64,000 bases of DNA from Rhodobacteraceae bacterium M382 (GTDB taxonomy: Bacteria; Pseudomonadota; Alphaproteobacteria; Rhodobacterales; Rhodobacteraceae), in contig CP081098.1 of NCBI GenBank assembly GCA_025141015.1, positions 2,548,501 to 2,612,500 on the forward strand. Direction: 5' to 3'. Each line of letters opens with the position of its first letter. Within the stretch, counting starts at the first letter, position 1. The notes beneath the pieces were generated by a model, which was not told where the DNA came from, ran no database searches, and saw nothing but the letters and a program-made list of their open reading frames with translations. Below, piece by piece: positions 35,249 through 43,381 of this stretch. The position numbers and the translations under genes are program-made.

Positions 35249-36310
35249 CTAACCTGGAAACTCAATCTCCAGTTTTGACGTTTGGGCAACACTTTGGCAG
35301 GTGAGGACGTCCCCTTGTGCAATGTCCGTTTCGGTAAGAGCCATTTGCGTATGCATGCGAATGTTGCCCTTTGTCAGCCGCGCCTTACAGGCACCGCAAA
35401 CCCCGGACTGGCAGCTGTAAGGAGGCTTTAGCCCAGCAGCGAGCGCCGCCTCCAGCAAAGTTTGATCTGCGGGCACAGCAATGTTGTGGCGACGGCCCTT
35501 CAGGGTGACCAAAGCTGTGGCCGCAATGCCAGTGATATTAGTCCCGGCAAGAATTCCACCGCCCCCGAAACTCTCCAGATGAATGCGGCTTGCAGGCACA
35601 TCCAGCGCCATCAACGCGTCGCGCACATTTTTGTTCATCTCACCCGGGCCGCAGATCCAATATCTTACGTCCTGCGCGACCGGCGGGGTTTCCGCAAAGG
35701 CTGCACTGATGGCCTTTGTTGTGATGTGGCCACTGCGCCAGGGGGAAAACCAGCTCCAAATCGACGGGGACGAGAGCATGTGACGTAGGGTGAACCGACC
35801 CGAGTGGTCGTTGGCGAGCGCGTCCAGTTCCTCGCAAAACAGGATACCGTCCGCGGTTCTATTGCCATAAATCAGATGCGCCACGGAATGCGGTTCATGC
35901 GCCAGAAGCTCTTTGATCATAGCAAACAGAGGCGTAATACCGCTGCCGGCAGCAAAGAAATAGTGGGTGCGGCGCGCCATCGGATCGGCTTGGAGCATAA
36001 ACTGGCCCAATGGCGGCATCGCCTCCAACGTGTGGCCAACCTTGAGGCTGTCTGCGATATGGTTCGAAACCACACCGTTTTGGACCCGCTTGACCGTGAT
36101 GCGCAAAGGAGCGCCGGGCGGATTGGAGATTGTGTAACACCGGCGGTGCTCTTTGCCGTCGATCACAAAGCGCAAAGGCAAATGCTGCCCTGCCTGCCAG
36201 CTGAAGGTTTCGCCCAGCTCAGGCGGCACGACACATGTAACGCTGGTGGCTTGGCCGCCGATCTCCCGGTGGATATCTGAAATGGTAAGGGGATGAAAAT
36301 CGCTATTCAT
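35249..36310 (-). CDS. Ferredoxin reductase of a Rieske oxygenase (FAD/NAD(P)H plus C-terminal 2Fe-2S)
   Basis: The 353-aa protein has an FAD domain (HLPLRFVIDGKEHRRCYTISNPPG), an NAD domain (FFAAGSGITPLFAMI, YWICGPGEMNKNVRDAL) and a C-terminal plant-type ferredoxin (PYSCQSGVCGACKARL and a final Cys in DVLTCQS). This order matches PaaE, KshB and GbcB reductases, which feed electrons to Rieske oxygenases; the Rieske oxygenase gene is three genes upstream in this operon. The start MNSDFH is behind GAGG; an earlier Met (36331) would overlap the preceding gene by 14 bp. Confidence 0.92.
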   Translation of the reverse strand: MNSDFHPLTISDIHREIGGQATSVTCVVPPELGETFSWQAGQHLPLRFVIDGKEHRRCYTISNPPGAPLRITVKRVQNGVVSNHIADSLKVGHTLEAMPPLGQFMLQADPMARRTHYFFAAGSGITPLFAMIKELLAHEPHSVAHLIYGNRTADGILFCEELDALANDHSGRFTLRHMLSSPSIWSWFSPWRSGHITTKAISAAFAETPPVAQDVRYWICGPGEMNKNVRDALMALDVPASRIHLESFGGGGILAGTNITGIAATALVTLKGRRHNIAVPADQTLLEAALAAGLKPPYSCQSGVCGACKARLTKGNIRMHTQMALTETDIAQGDVLTCQSVAQTSKLEIEFPG

Positions 36311-36317
36311 TTCGGCC

Positions 36318-36797
36318 TCAGCGGTAGTCATAGGTGGAAGACAGCGACCGTATCACGGACTGCCCAGCATGAGTGACGATGTCAAAGCGGTCGGTCTGGG
36401 TCATCACCCCTTGGTAAGTGCCCCAGACATAATTGACTTGTGTCTGGGCCGTTATGACACGTGTGCTGCCTTCGGCAGAAACTGTCAGCGTCGCCTCTGA
36501 GCGACCGGTTTCCTCATAGCCTTGCATGGCTTCCATGAACTTTGGATCCGCGGTCCAATCTGGCAGCGACTCCCATTCGGACACTGCGTAGCTGAATTCC
36601 CAGTCCGGCGCGCCCGCTCCCATCTGAACGACAATGCTGTGGGTGGCCTCGGGGTGCCAATCCTGCCAGTTTGCGGCAGACTCCCAGGTTGCTGAATAAT
36701 GGCGTTTGACCAAGTCTTCGGGTGCGTCCCTGGGGGCTGCAATGGCCAGCCCGGCCGCAAGGAGAGTTCCAATAGCAGTAGCGGTGACGCGTTTCAT
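36318..36797 (-). CDS. Small exported protein of unknown function
   Basis: The 159-aa protein has a signal peptide (ATAIGTLLAAGLAIA) and a mature part of about 135 residues: HYSATWESAANWQDWHPEATHSIVVQMGAG and TRVITAQTQVNYVWGTYQGVMTQTDRF. I do not recognise the family; the aromatic-rich, strand-like sequence could be an NTF2-like or lipocalin-like fold, but this is a guess. It overlaps the membrane gene upstream by 4 bp and precedes the reductase gene by a few bases, so it is translated with the Rieske operon and likely acts in the periplasm. Confidence 0.75.
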   Translation of the reverse strand: MKRVTATAIGTLLAAGLAIAAPRDAPEDLVKRHYSATWESAANWQDWHPEATHSIVVQMGAGAPDWEFSYAVSEWESLPDWTADPKFMEAMQGYEETGRSEATLTVSAEGSTRVITAQTQVNYVWGTYQGVMTQTDRFDIVTHAGQSVIRSLSSTYDYR

Positions 36798-37684
36798 TCA
36801 GCGGCCTCCATCTGATTGATACGTATAGTGATTTCGGACAGGCGCGAAAGCGTTTGCAGGGTCATCGGAAGGATCAGAGCGCTTTCAACAAAGTCCCAGC
36901 TGTAGGTGACGATGGAAAACACGCCGCCAGCGGTGACGCCCAGCGACTGGGTTGCAAACCAAAGGTTGAACATCTCCATGCCGAGCAGAGCTGTCAAAAT
37001 TGTTCCGTAGATCAGGCCTTCGGTGTCCGAGATGCGGATTTCCGATTTGCGCAAAGAAAGAAGATGCGCGCCCAGCTTCGGGCCAGACCGGGTTTCCAGC
37101 ACGCCAACCTGCTGCTCTGCCCGGGCGTTGAGAGTTGCATTCAGGCGGAAGAAACTATTGTGCGCCAGTGCGTAAGTCAGCATGGTTGCTGTCAACGCCG
37201 CCATCGCAGCCAATGCCAGCCCTGGATGGAATCCTGCCAGAATGACAAGCGCGGCAAGGACGCGGACAACTGCCGTCATGCTTTCAGGAGCGTCGGATTC
37301 CAGGAAATTCACCAGCTCGCGCCCCATGCCAAGCCGCGCGTTGAGCCGCGAGACAGGTATGTCTTCCGATCTCTTTGCAAGCTCTTTGCCCAGTTCGACC
37401 CGTATCAGGCCGTAGGCACGGGTATCATACACCCGGCGCAGAGTGCCAAGGAGGACCAGCGCGGCCAACACCGCACCAAGCAAGATGAAGGCTTCGAAAT
37501 TTGCGGCCAGCAACCCGTCGATGGCCATCCCGATCAACAAAGGGATCAACGCGAACATCACCACCTCGGCCAGGGTCAACCCCCAGGTGACACTGATCTG
37601 CGGCCAGAAGGCACCCAGCAGTCCGCGCAGGGTGAGCGGCCTGCCTGCCAGCCGTCCGGCCGGGCGTCTTGCCGAGGGTCTCAT
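36794..37684 (-). CDS. ABC transporter transmembrane domain protein without ATPase domain
   Basis: The 296-aa protein contains the six-helix ABC exporter membrane domain: hydrophobic segments near WGLTLAEVVMFALIPLLIGMA, FILLGAVLAALVLLG, VVRVLAALVILAGFHPG, LALAAMAALTATML, YGTILTALLGMEMFNLWFA and GVFSIVTYSWDFVESAL. The N-terminus is Arg-rich. No Walker A, Walker B or signature motif is present, and the protein ends at the coupling region (LSEITIRINQMEAAE). No gene for a nucleotide-binding subunit is found in the operon. Its stop and start overlap neighbours by 4 bp each, so it is made together with the Rieske oxygenase. Confidence 0.85.
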   Translation of the reverse strand: MRPSARRPAGRLAGRPLTLRGLLGAFWPQISVTWGLTLAEVVMFALIPLLIGMAIDGLLAANFEAFILLGAVLAALVLLGTLRRVYDTRAYGLIRVELGKELAKRSEDIPVSRLNARLGMGRELVNFLESDAPESMTAVVRVLAALVILAGFHPGLALAAMAALTATMLTYALAHNSFFRLNATLNARAEQQVGVLETRSGPKLGAHLLSLRKSEIRISDTEGLIYGTILTALLGMEMFNLWFATQSLGVTAGGVFSIVTYSWDFVESALILPMTLQTLSRLSEITIRINQMEAAE

Positions 37685-38847
37685 GCGGTCTGCGCCTCTT
37701 GCGCCGCTATGAAATCCAGAACCGCTTGCTGGTGCCGGATGATCGGGCTTTCGCCGACGGCCGCCGGGCCAACCTCAAAATAGGGGCTGTGCAGGGATTT
37801 CTGCTGCTGCTCGCACGCATAGATGTCTTCGGCCGTAAAATCGCCCGACGCCATTGGGTCATCTTCGTCCTTTTCACCCTCCCCTGTGTATTTCGCGCCG
37901 CCAAAGTCTTTCCAGAACCTGTGACTGCTCCAGGCCTGTTTGCTGAATTCCCACTCGGAAACATTGGCGAGTTTGGTGCGGTTTTCGACCCGTGTCAGCT
38001 CCGGGCCCAATGGCGTGATAATGAACAGGTTCCAGCTGTCCTCGCTCGCGCCGATTCCGATGCCGGGAAACAGCATTGGAACCCAGGTGCCGCGATGCGG
38101 TTCAGGGATCACCCGCGGGGTGGGCAGGTTTTTTTCCAGGTCCTGGCCATAGGCCTCGCTGGGTGGCTCCCAGAAATGGTAATGCGGCCCTTCCCAACCG
38201 TATTCAGCCTGAGAATGATCGTACATATGCAGCGTGTTCGCGTGCAGGTGACTGAGGTGATAAACGTCGATGTAATTTTCAACGACGATCTTCCAGTTGG
38301 CTTTGATCTCGTAGGAATTGCGCGCCTCGGTATATTCTGCCAGCTCCTCGGGCTTATGCGGACCCAGATACGGGTCCACGTCGCCGAACCATTGCGCCAG
38401 GCTTGGGGCCTGCGGGTCCGGATGTACAAACAGCATACCGCGCCAGACGTCGACACTTGCCGGCTTCAAACCCAGGCAGCTCTTGTCGATGCCGTTCGGA
38501 TATTCGCGCGTCTCGTCGGGAACCGAGATCAGATTGCCTTCCAGATCATAGGTCCAGTCATGATAGGGGCAGGTCAACGCCTTTTGCGATTTACCCACAG
38601 CTCGGATCAGCTGGGTTCCGCGGTGGCGGCAGATGTTGTGAAAGGCGCGCAGACGCCGGTCGCGGCCCATCACGATGAAGAGGTTGTTCAGGCCGGCCTG
38701 AACCGAGATATACTGACCCGGCTCCGGCACATCCTCTGCAAGCCCTGCAAAGCGCCAGCTGCGGGAAAAGATCAGAGCTTGTTCATGGTCAAACCATTCC
38801 TGCGACGTGTAGGTGGATACGGGGAGGTTGTGATACATGCGTGTCAT
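37681..38847 (-). CDS. Rieske aromatic-ring-hydroxylating-type oxygenase, alpha subunit
   Basis: The 388-aa protein has a Rieske cluster (Cys73-x-His75 in CRHRG, Cys93-x2-His96 in CPYHDW) and a mononuclear iron site (Asn191-Tyr-Ile-Asp194-x2-His197-x4-His202 in VENYIDVYHLSHLH). With the reductase downstream it forms a two-component oxygenase resembling those that demethylate quaternary amines or hydroxylate rings; the substrate is not evident. There is no small beta subunit gene, as in GbcA/KshA-type enzymes. It is second or third in the TetR-controlled operon and overlaps the next gene by ATGA. Confidence 0.92.
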   Translation of the reverse strand: MTRMYHNLPVSTYTSQEWFDHEQALIFSRSWRFAGLAEDVPEPGQYISVQAGLNNLFIVMGRDRRLRAFHNICRHRGTQLIRAVGKSQKALTCPYHDWTYDLEGNLISVPDETREYPNGIDKSCLGLKPASVDVWRGMLFVHPDPQAPSLAQWFGDVDPYLGPHKPEELAEYTEARNSYEIKANWKIVVENYIDVYHLSHLHANTLHMYDHSQAEYGWEGPHYHFWEPPSEAYGQDLEKNLPTPRVIPEPHRGTWVPMLFPGIGIGASEDSWNLFIITPLGPELTRVENRTKLANVSEWEFSKQAWSSHRFWKDFGGAKYTGEGEKDEDDPMASGDFTAEDIYACEQQQKSLHSPYFEVGPAAVGESPIIRHQQAVLDFIAAQEAQTA

Positions 38848-38856
38848 TGTGCTGCC

Positions 38857-39120
38857 TCAGACCAGCCAGGGGGCGTATTGCGGGAACAGGCTGGCAGCGA
38901 TCATCATGACCCCGGCCAAGGCCCACAGGATTACCACTGCCCAGAACAGCAGTGGATCTTTGCTGCGGTTGACTTGAAAAACGAAATGCGTTTGGCCGCC
39001 TAATACAGCAGGCACCAGCCACCACAGGAACAACAGCCCCCAAATCCAATAGATCCCAAGAACTGCGGCAACTCCGAGGATTGGAAAGGCAATGTAGTTC
39101 AAAACCCTTTGACGGTTCAT
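38857..39120 (-). CDS. Small membrane protein
   Basis: The 87-aa protein has two hydrophobic stretches (VLNYIAFPILGVAAVLGIYW with LLFLWWLVPAVLGG, and LLFWAVVILWALAGVMMIAA) and would sit in the inner membrane. No family was recognised. The start MNRQRV overlaps the TetR stop by 4 bp, so its translation is tied to the regulator, and the Rieske gene follows 9 bp later. It is probably part of the oxygenase system or of the transport of its substrate. Confidence 0.75.
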   Translation of the reverse strand: MNRQRVLNYIAFPILGVAAVLGIYWIWGLLFLWWLVPAVLGGQTHFVFQVNRSKDPLLFWAVVILWALAGVMMIAASLFPQYAPWLV

Positions 39121-39707
39121 GCGGGGCCCTCCAATGTGCGCGCCAGAAGCAGGGCCGCCTGTTTCAGGTCCTGATGCCATTCTGCGGGAGGCGAAAGCGG
39201 TGAAAGGGAATCAAGTGTCACGAAACTTGACGAGATACCCTGCGCCACGGCCCGGACCCTTGCAGGGTCTGCCTTGGGCACAATCCGGTTCAACGTGTCG
39301 CTGAGCACCTTGAGAAAGCGGTCGAGACTGTCCAGCAGGTCTGCCCGCATCTCCGGATTTTCTGCCGCAGAGACTGATAATCCCTGCCACGCGAGCAGCA
39401 GCCTGGGGTCGGACTCTGCATCCTCAGAAAACAAGATCCCAACCATGTCTTCCGCGTTTTGTGCTTCGGCCAACGCACTGGCCAACCTGCCCGTCAGCCC
39501 GTTGAAAGTCTCAACGACATGTTCGTTCAGCGCAGCAATCATTTGATCACGATTGCCCAAATAGTGACGCAGAAGCGGGCGCTTAACTCCGGCTTCTGCT
39601 GCGATCCGTTCTTGTGTTGCCCCTTCGAGCCCAAAACGGGCAACACACGTCAGGTAAGCGTCGAGGATTTCCTCGGAGCGCTGGTCTTTCAAACTGGGGC
39701 GAGGCAT
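39117..39707 (-). CDS. TetR family transcriptional repressor
   Basis: The 196-aa protein has an N-terminal TetR helix-turn-helix (DQRSEEILDAYLTCVARFGLEGATQERIAAEAGVKRPLLRHYLGNRDQMI) and a longer, less conserved ligand domain. The start MPRPSL was chosen because GGAG lies 6 bp upstream and because the perfect-looking operator at 39713-39746 lies just before it; the Met ten codons earlier would place the operator inside the gene. It is the first gene of the Rieske operon and should repress it together with itself until a ligand binds. Confidence 0.92.
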   Translation of the reverse strand: MPRPSLKDQRSEEILDAYLTCVARFGLEGATQERIAAEAGVKRPLLRHYLGNRDQMIAALNEHVVETFNGLTGRLASALAEAQNAEDMVGILFSEDAESDPRLLLAWQGLSVSAAENPEMRADLLDSLDRFLKVLSDTLNRIVPKADPARVRAVAQGISSSFVTLDSLSPLSPPAEWHQDLKQAALLLARTLEGPA

Positions 39708-39712
39708 GGCAG

Positions 39713-39746
39713 CTCCATTAATTGTCATATTTGACAAATAATGGAG
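39713..39746. promoter_or_regulatory. 34-bp palindrome, probable TetR operator
   Basis: CTCCATTA (39713-39720) and TAATGGAG (39739-39746) are perfect inverted copies, and inside them TTGTCA and TGACAA also match, with only one mismatched pair per arm and a short AT centre. It lies just upstream of the tetR start codon and overlaps its ribosome-binding site, as expected for an autoregulated TetR operon. Confidence 0.85.
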
Positions 39747-39973
39747 TCGGATAAATTGTCAATATTGAAAATAAAATTAAGTACAGGCCTTGCATCCCAA
39801 TTTGATGCTGCAAGGACTGACGACTCCGTCACGCGCGGCTGTCAAACCTAACCTTGAAATGCGGCATGATGAACCGAGCGCCGCCATGGCAGCCTGCATC
39901 ACAGCATCGAAATAGTCTGCTGGAGATCAGCTGTGGCCCGGTTGCGCCCAGTTGTGCGGCTTCGTTCCAGAGT

Positions 39974-40125
39974 TTTGCAAAGGCCACCAACCTGCCCACA
40001 GCAGCCATTGATGGCCAGAACACATCCAGAGCTAGTGCCGATGCGGTTGGTTTAGCCCCGAAGCGGACATCACTTTCACTTGTGGGTTGTTACCGCACCG
40101 CGGGATAAAGTGGCCAATCAGCATT
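39974..40125. repeat. Dispersed intergenic repeat, copy A
   Basis: The segment TTGCAAAG...CTGCCCACAGCAGCCATTG...GTGCCGATGCGGTTGG matches copy D at 49.3 kb and copy C at 45.4 kb, and its right part (CGGACATCACTTTCACTTGTGGGTTGTTACCGCACCGC) matches copy B at 43.2 kb. It lies in the 440-bp gap between the tetR operator and the convergent end of the LysR gene. No gene is seen in this gap. Confidence 0.65.
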
Positions 40126-40185
40126 GTTTCTTTAACATCCGATCTTGGAACGTCTTGCGTGGTTCCGGGTGCCCACCCTCTGTTC

Positions 40186-41091
40186 TCAACTGTTCCCGGA
40201 ACATTTTAAAATCCACTTCCAAAATGCGGCCAGTTTTGGATTATTTCGCAAACTCCTACGCGTCACAAGGTAATAGGATTCTGGAGCGTCAATCGCGAAG
40301 GCATCGAATGCAACGAGATCCCCGGCTTCAAGTTCACGACGGATCATTGCGCTATGTCCGATTGCGACACCCATACCTGATTTCACCGATTGGATCAGGC
40401 CGTTATATAAGGCAAAGCTCAGTTCAGGTGCCTGCAGGTTGCCTGGGTGGCCCATCGCCCTTGCCCAAACAGACCAGTCGTCAGGCCAAAACGTATCCTG
40501 AAGGCGTGTCTGACTTAGAATGTCGCGCAAAGTCAGAGTGTCGGGCATTGCCGCTCTGAGTGTCGGGCTACAGACCGGGACCAGTTTCTCTCCAAAAAGA
40601 CGCTCACTGTGAAAACCTTCCGGCGGTCGCTCAACATAGACGATCATCGCATCAATGTCGGGCCCAAAGCTGAAGCCTCTCCCGTCAGTTGAGATCCCAT
40701 CATGGAAATCGAACCGGAACCGGATATCTGGATGCCCGTTCTGAAAATCAGACAGATACGGCGTTAGCCATTTTTCCATGAACACCGGAAGGGTAGAAAT
40801 CACGATCGGACGCGCTTCAACGTGCGTGCGAAGGTCTCGCGTTGCAGTGGCAAGGTCATCCATAAGCGGTGCAAAGCGCTCCAGGCAGACGCGCCCTGTA
40901 TCGGTCAGGGTCACGCCGTTCGAATGCCGCAGAAATAGCGCGGTGCCAAGGTGGTTCTCCAACGTCTTCACATGACGGCTGATTGCCCCGGGCGAGACAT
41001 TAAGCTCCTGTCCGGCCAGCAGAAAACTTTCGTGCCTTGCGGCGACGGCAAAGGCGCGCAAGGCGTTCAGGGGCAACAGAGGGTCGGTCAT
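40186..41091 (-). CDS. LysR family transcriptional regulator (GcvA-like)
   Basis: The 301-aa protein starts with the LysR helix-turn-helix (LPLNALRAFAVAARHESFLLAGQELNVSPGAISRHVKTLENHLGTALFLRHSNGVTLT) and continues with a periplasmic-binding-like effector domain ending NNPKLAAFWKWIL, the pattern of GcvA-type members. It is divergent from the PanB-like gene with 127 bp between, and a short palindrome lies in that gap, so it most likely controls the PanB-like/hydroxylase pair and itself. The effector is unknown. Confidence 0.93.
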   Translation of the reverse strand: MTDPLLPLNALRAFAVAARHESFLLAGQELNVSPGAISRHVKTLENHLGTALFLRHSNGVTLTDTGRVCLERFAPLMDDLATATRDLRTHVEARPIVISTLPVFMEKWLTPYLSDFQNGHPDIRFRFDFHDGISTDGRGFSFGPDIDAMIVYVERPPEGFHSERLFGEKLVPVCSPTLRAAMPDTLTLRDILSQTRLQDTFWPDDWSVWARAMGHPGNLQAPELSFALYNGLIQSVKSGMGVAIGHSAMIRRELEAGDLVAFDAFAIDAPESYYLVTRRSLRNNPKLAAFWKWILKCSGNS

Positions 41092-41127
41092 GGGTCAATT
41101 CCGGTTGGGTGCCAGACCTTAGCATGA

Positions 41128-41142
41128 CTCACATTTTGTGAG
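41128..41142. promoter_or_regulatory. Short palindrome, probable LysR-type operator
   Basis: CTCACA (41128-41133) and TGTGAG (41137-41142) are perfect inverted copies with a TTT spacer, inside the divergent LysR/PanB-like promoter region. A T-N11-A-like interrupted dyad at this place is what LysR regulators usually bind. Confidence 0.65.
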
Positions 41143-41218
41143 CCAGGCCTGAGTTTTCTTGCTTTGCCACCTCTCTCGCTGCCCGCCTAAACACGACAAA
41201 CACAAAAATGGATCCGTC

Positions 41219-42043
41219 ATGCAGAACATTTACACCTTTGGCGGTCAGCCCGCCCGGCGCAACTGGACCGTGGCAGATTTACGCGCTGTCAAAGGCAAAC
41301 AAGTGCTGACCGAAGTATCGGCCTATACCCCCGCCGAAGCAGCGGCGGCCGAAGCGGCGGGCATTGATGTCATCGCCACGGATTGCCCGCTGACCGCCGA
41401 CGTGCGCAAAGGCGCATCCGAGACCTTTGTCTGTGCTGCTCCCGGCCTGACCAACTACCGAAGCGACGAGGCGGTGATAGAGGCCGCGTTCGAGGCGCTG
41501 CATGACGGGGCGGATTCGGTTTATTGCCTGCATTCTCTGGCGCTGATTGAGAAACTGGCTGGGTACAATATGCCGGTCATGGGGCATCTGGGTCTGGTGC
41601 CGCGCCACAGCACCTGGATCGGTGGCCTGCGCGCCTACGGAAAGACGGCGGAGGAGGCGATGGAGCTGTATCGCGGCCTTAGGCAGCTGGAAGACGCGGG
41701 TGCCTTTGCAGTGGAAATCGAATGTGTCCCGACCGAAGTTTTGGCAGCGCTCAGCCCACGTACAAGCCTGATCACTTTCTCGATCGGTGCAGGGTCGGGT
41801 GGCGATGTGCAATATTTGTTCATGGAAGATATCTGTGGCGAAAACGAAACCCAGCCGCGCCACGCCAAAACCTATACCAACCTGCGTGCAATGCGCGCCG
41901 AAATCGAAGCCGAACGCATTCGTGCCCTCCAAGCATGGAAGGCGGATGTGACGGCAGGAGCATACCCTTCTCCAGAAACCTCCATTTCCATGCCCGCCGA
42001 GGAGCTGGACAAATTTCACAACGCGTTGGAACAGCAAGGCTGA
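41219..42043 (+). CDS. PanB-fold (ketopantoate hydroxymethyltransferase-like) protein with altered active site
   Basis: The 274-aa protein has the PanB family frame: MPVMGHLGLVPRH (119-131), GKTAEEA, LEDAGAFAVEIECVP with Glu168 and IGAGSGGDVQYLFMEDICG. By manual alignment to PanB, Asp55 (in TDCPL) is kept. The second metal Asp is lost (AAPG at 73-76 where PanB has ADLP), and the Lys-x-Glu of VKIEGG is VYCLHS (101-106). It is therefore unlikely to make ketopantoate and probably handles another 2-oxo acid or C-C bond. It begins 127 bp from the LysR gene, and the membrane hydroxylase gene follows 29 bp downstream. Confidence 0.82.
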   Translation: MQNIYTFGGQPARRNWTVADLRAVKGKQVLTEVSAYTPAEAAAAEAAGIDVIATDCPLTADVRKGASETFVCAAPGLTNYRSDEAVIEAAFEALHDGADSVYCLHSLALIEKLAGYNMPVMGHLGLVPRHSTWIGGLRAYGKTAEEAMELYRGLRQLEDAGAFAVEIECVPTEVLAALSPRTSLITFSIGAGSGGDVQYLFMEDICGENETQPRHAKTYTNLRAMRAEIEAERIRALQAWKADVTAGAYPSPETSISMPAEELDKFHNALEQQG

Positions 42044-42072
42044 GGCCAGCAAGTATCGCAAGGATATTTCAT

Positions 42073-43068
42073 ATGACCGACTCTCCTCAACCAGAGCGCC
42101 CGATCAGCAAGGCATGGAACTGGCACCCGGATCTGCCGTTGCAGAACTCTCCCCTGTTTTCATGGCCACCCCGGCCAGCGAATATCGCAGGTTGGTTCGC
42201 GCGCTCCTGGCTGAAACTGTCAATGACAGTGATCATCCTGGCAGTCTCGGTGGCGGTCTGGGCCTGGCTGCAACCGTCGCTGGAGCGGTTTCAAAGCTTC
42301 GAGTTCGGATGGATCGCGCAAATCGTGCTGCGCAATGCTGTTCTTTTGACGGTGCTGGCTGGCGGGGCGCATTTCTACCTACATCGGATCAAGGCGCAAG
42401 GCGACAACCACAAATTCATGCGCCGCGAGTTTGCCAAAAAGAACCGTGCCTTTACCCTGAATGATCAGGTTTGGGACAACGTATTCTGGAGCCTTGTCAG
42501 CGGTGTCCCAAGCTGGAGCGCCTACGAGGTGCTCTATATGTGGGCGATGGCCAACGGCTATATTCCGGCCTTGCCCGCCACATTCACCTTTGCCTGGTTC
42601 TTGGTCCTGCTGCTTCTGACCCCGCTGTGGCTGTCGTTTCATTTCTACTGGGTTCACCGGCTGTTGCACTGGCCGCCGCTGTATCGCAAGGTACATTCGC
42701 TGCATCACCGCAATATCCATACCGGCCCGTGGTCAGGGATGACGATGCACCCGGTCGAGCATATGGGCTATTTTAGTTCGATCCTGATCCACCTGATCAT
42801 TCCCAGCCACCCGGTGATCATGTATTTCCACATGTACTTGCAGGCGCTCAACCCGGTTGCATCTCATTCCGGCTTTGACGATCTTCTTGTGAAAAACAAA
42901 TCCCTGCTGTCTCTGGGCGAGTTCTTTCACCAGTTGCACCACCGGTACTACGAATGCAACTACGGCACGGCGGATGTTCCTTGGGACAAGTGGTTCGGCT
43001 CGTTCCATGATGGGTCGGAGGCGGCGACCGATGAGGCGCGAGCGCGGGCTAAAAAGATGAAGGGTTGA
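42073..43068 (+). CDS. Sterol desaturase/fatty acid hydroxylase family membrane protein
   Basis: The 331-aa protein has at least three membrane spans (LSMTVIILAVSVAVWAWL, IVLRNAVLLTVLAGGAHFYL, FAWFLVLLLLTPLWLSFHFYW) and the histidine clusters of di-iron membrane hydroxylases: HRLLH, HSLHHRNIHTG, HPVEH and HQLHHRYYECNYG. It would hydroxylate or desaturate a lipid or other hydrophobic substrate in the inner membrane. No electron-transfer partner is next to it. It follows the PanB-like gene by 29 bp and is probably cotranscribed under LysR control. Confidence 0.9.
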   Translation: MTDSPQPERPISKAWNWHPDLPLQNSPLFSWPPRPANIAGWFARSWLKLSMTVIILAVSVAVWAWLQPSLERFQSFEFGWIAQIVLRNAVLLTVLAGGAHFYLHRIKAQGDNHKFMRREFAKKNRAFTLNDQVWDNVFWSLVSGVPSWSAYEVLYMWAMANGYIPALPATFTFAWFLVLLLLTPLWLSFHFYWVHRLLHWPPLYRKVHSLHHRNIHTGPWSGMTMHPVEHMGYFSSILIHLIIPSHPVIMYFHMYLQALNPVASHSGFDDLLVKNKSLLSLGEFFHQLHHRYYECNYGTADVPWDKWFGSFHDGSEAATDEARARAKKMKG

Positions 43069-43145
43069 TCACCAATGCGCTTCATCCGCATTGCCGCCGT
43101 TCGTGAGGCTTGCAGCATTGGTTAGAAGGGGTTCCCTACTGCCGT

Positions 43146-43230
43146 TCGCTGCACCAGGTGCGGACGGCTGCAGGCAGCCCAAAACGGATATTACTGTCCC
43201 TTGTGGGTTGCCACCGCACCGCTGAAAAAG
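43146..43230. repeat. Dispersed intergenic repeat, copy B
   Basis: GCTGCACCAGGTGCGGACGG followed by CTGCAGGCAGCCC matches the left part of copy C (CACACCAGGTGTGGACGGCTG), and the next ~45 bp (CGGATATTACTGTCCCTTGTGGG...CACCGCACCGC) match the right part of copy A. It thus joins pieces seen separately in the other copies. It fills the 313-bp gap after the hydroxylase gene, in which I see no gene. Confidence 0.6.
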
Positions 43231-43381
43231 CCGATAATTGCGTGAAGTAAGCGAAAGTCCGGATACAGAAACCTGTTCGGCTACATCTCACCGATTCCAG
43301 CTACATCTCAGTTGGAGACTACAGCATCGGCTCGGACTTAGGTTCTCCACCAGTAACTGCTCAAACGAAAGGGCCAAACTG

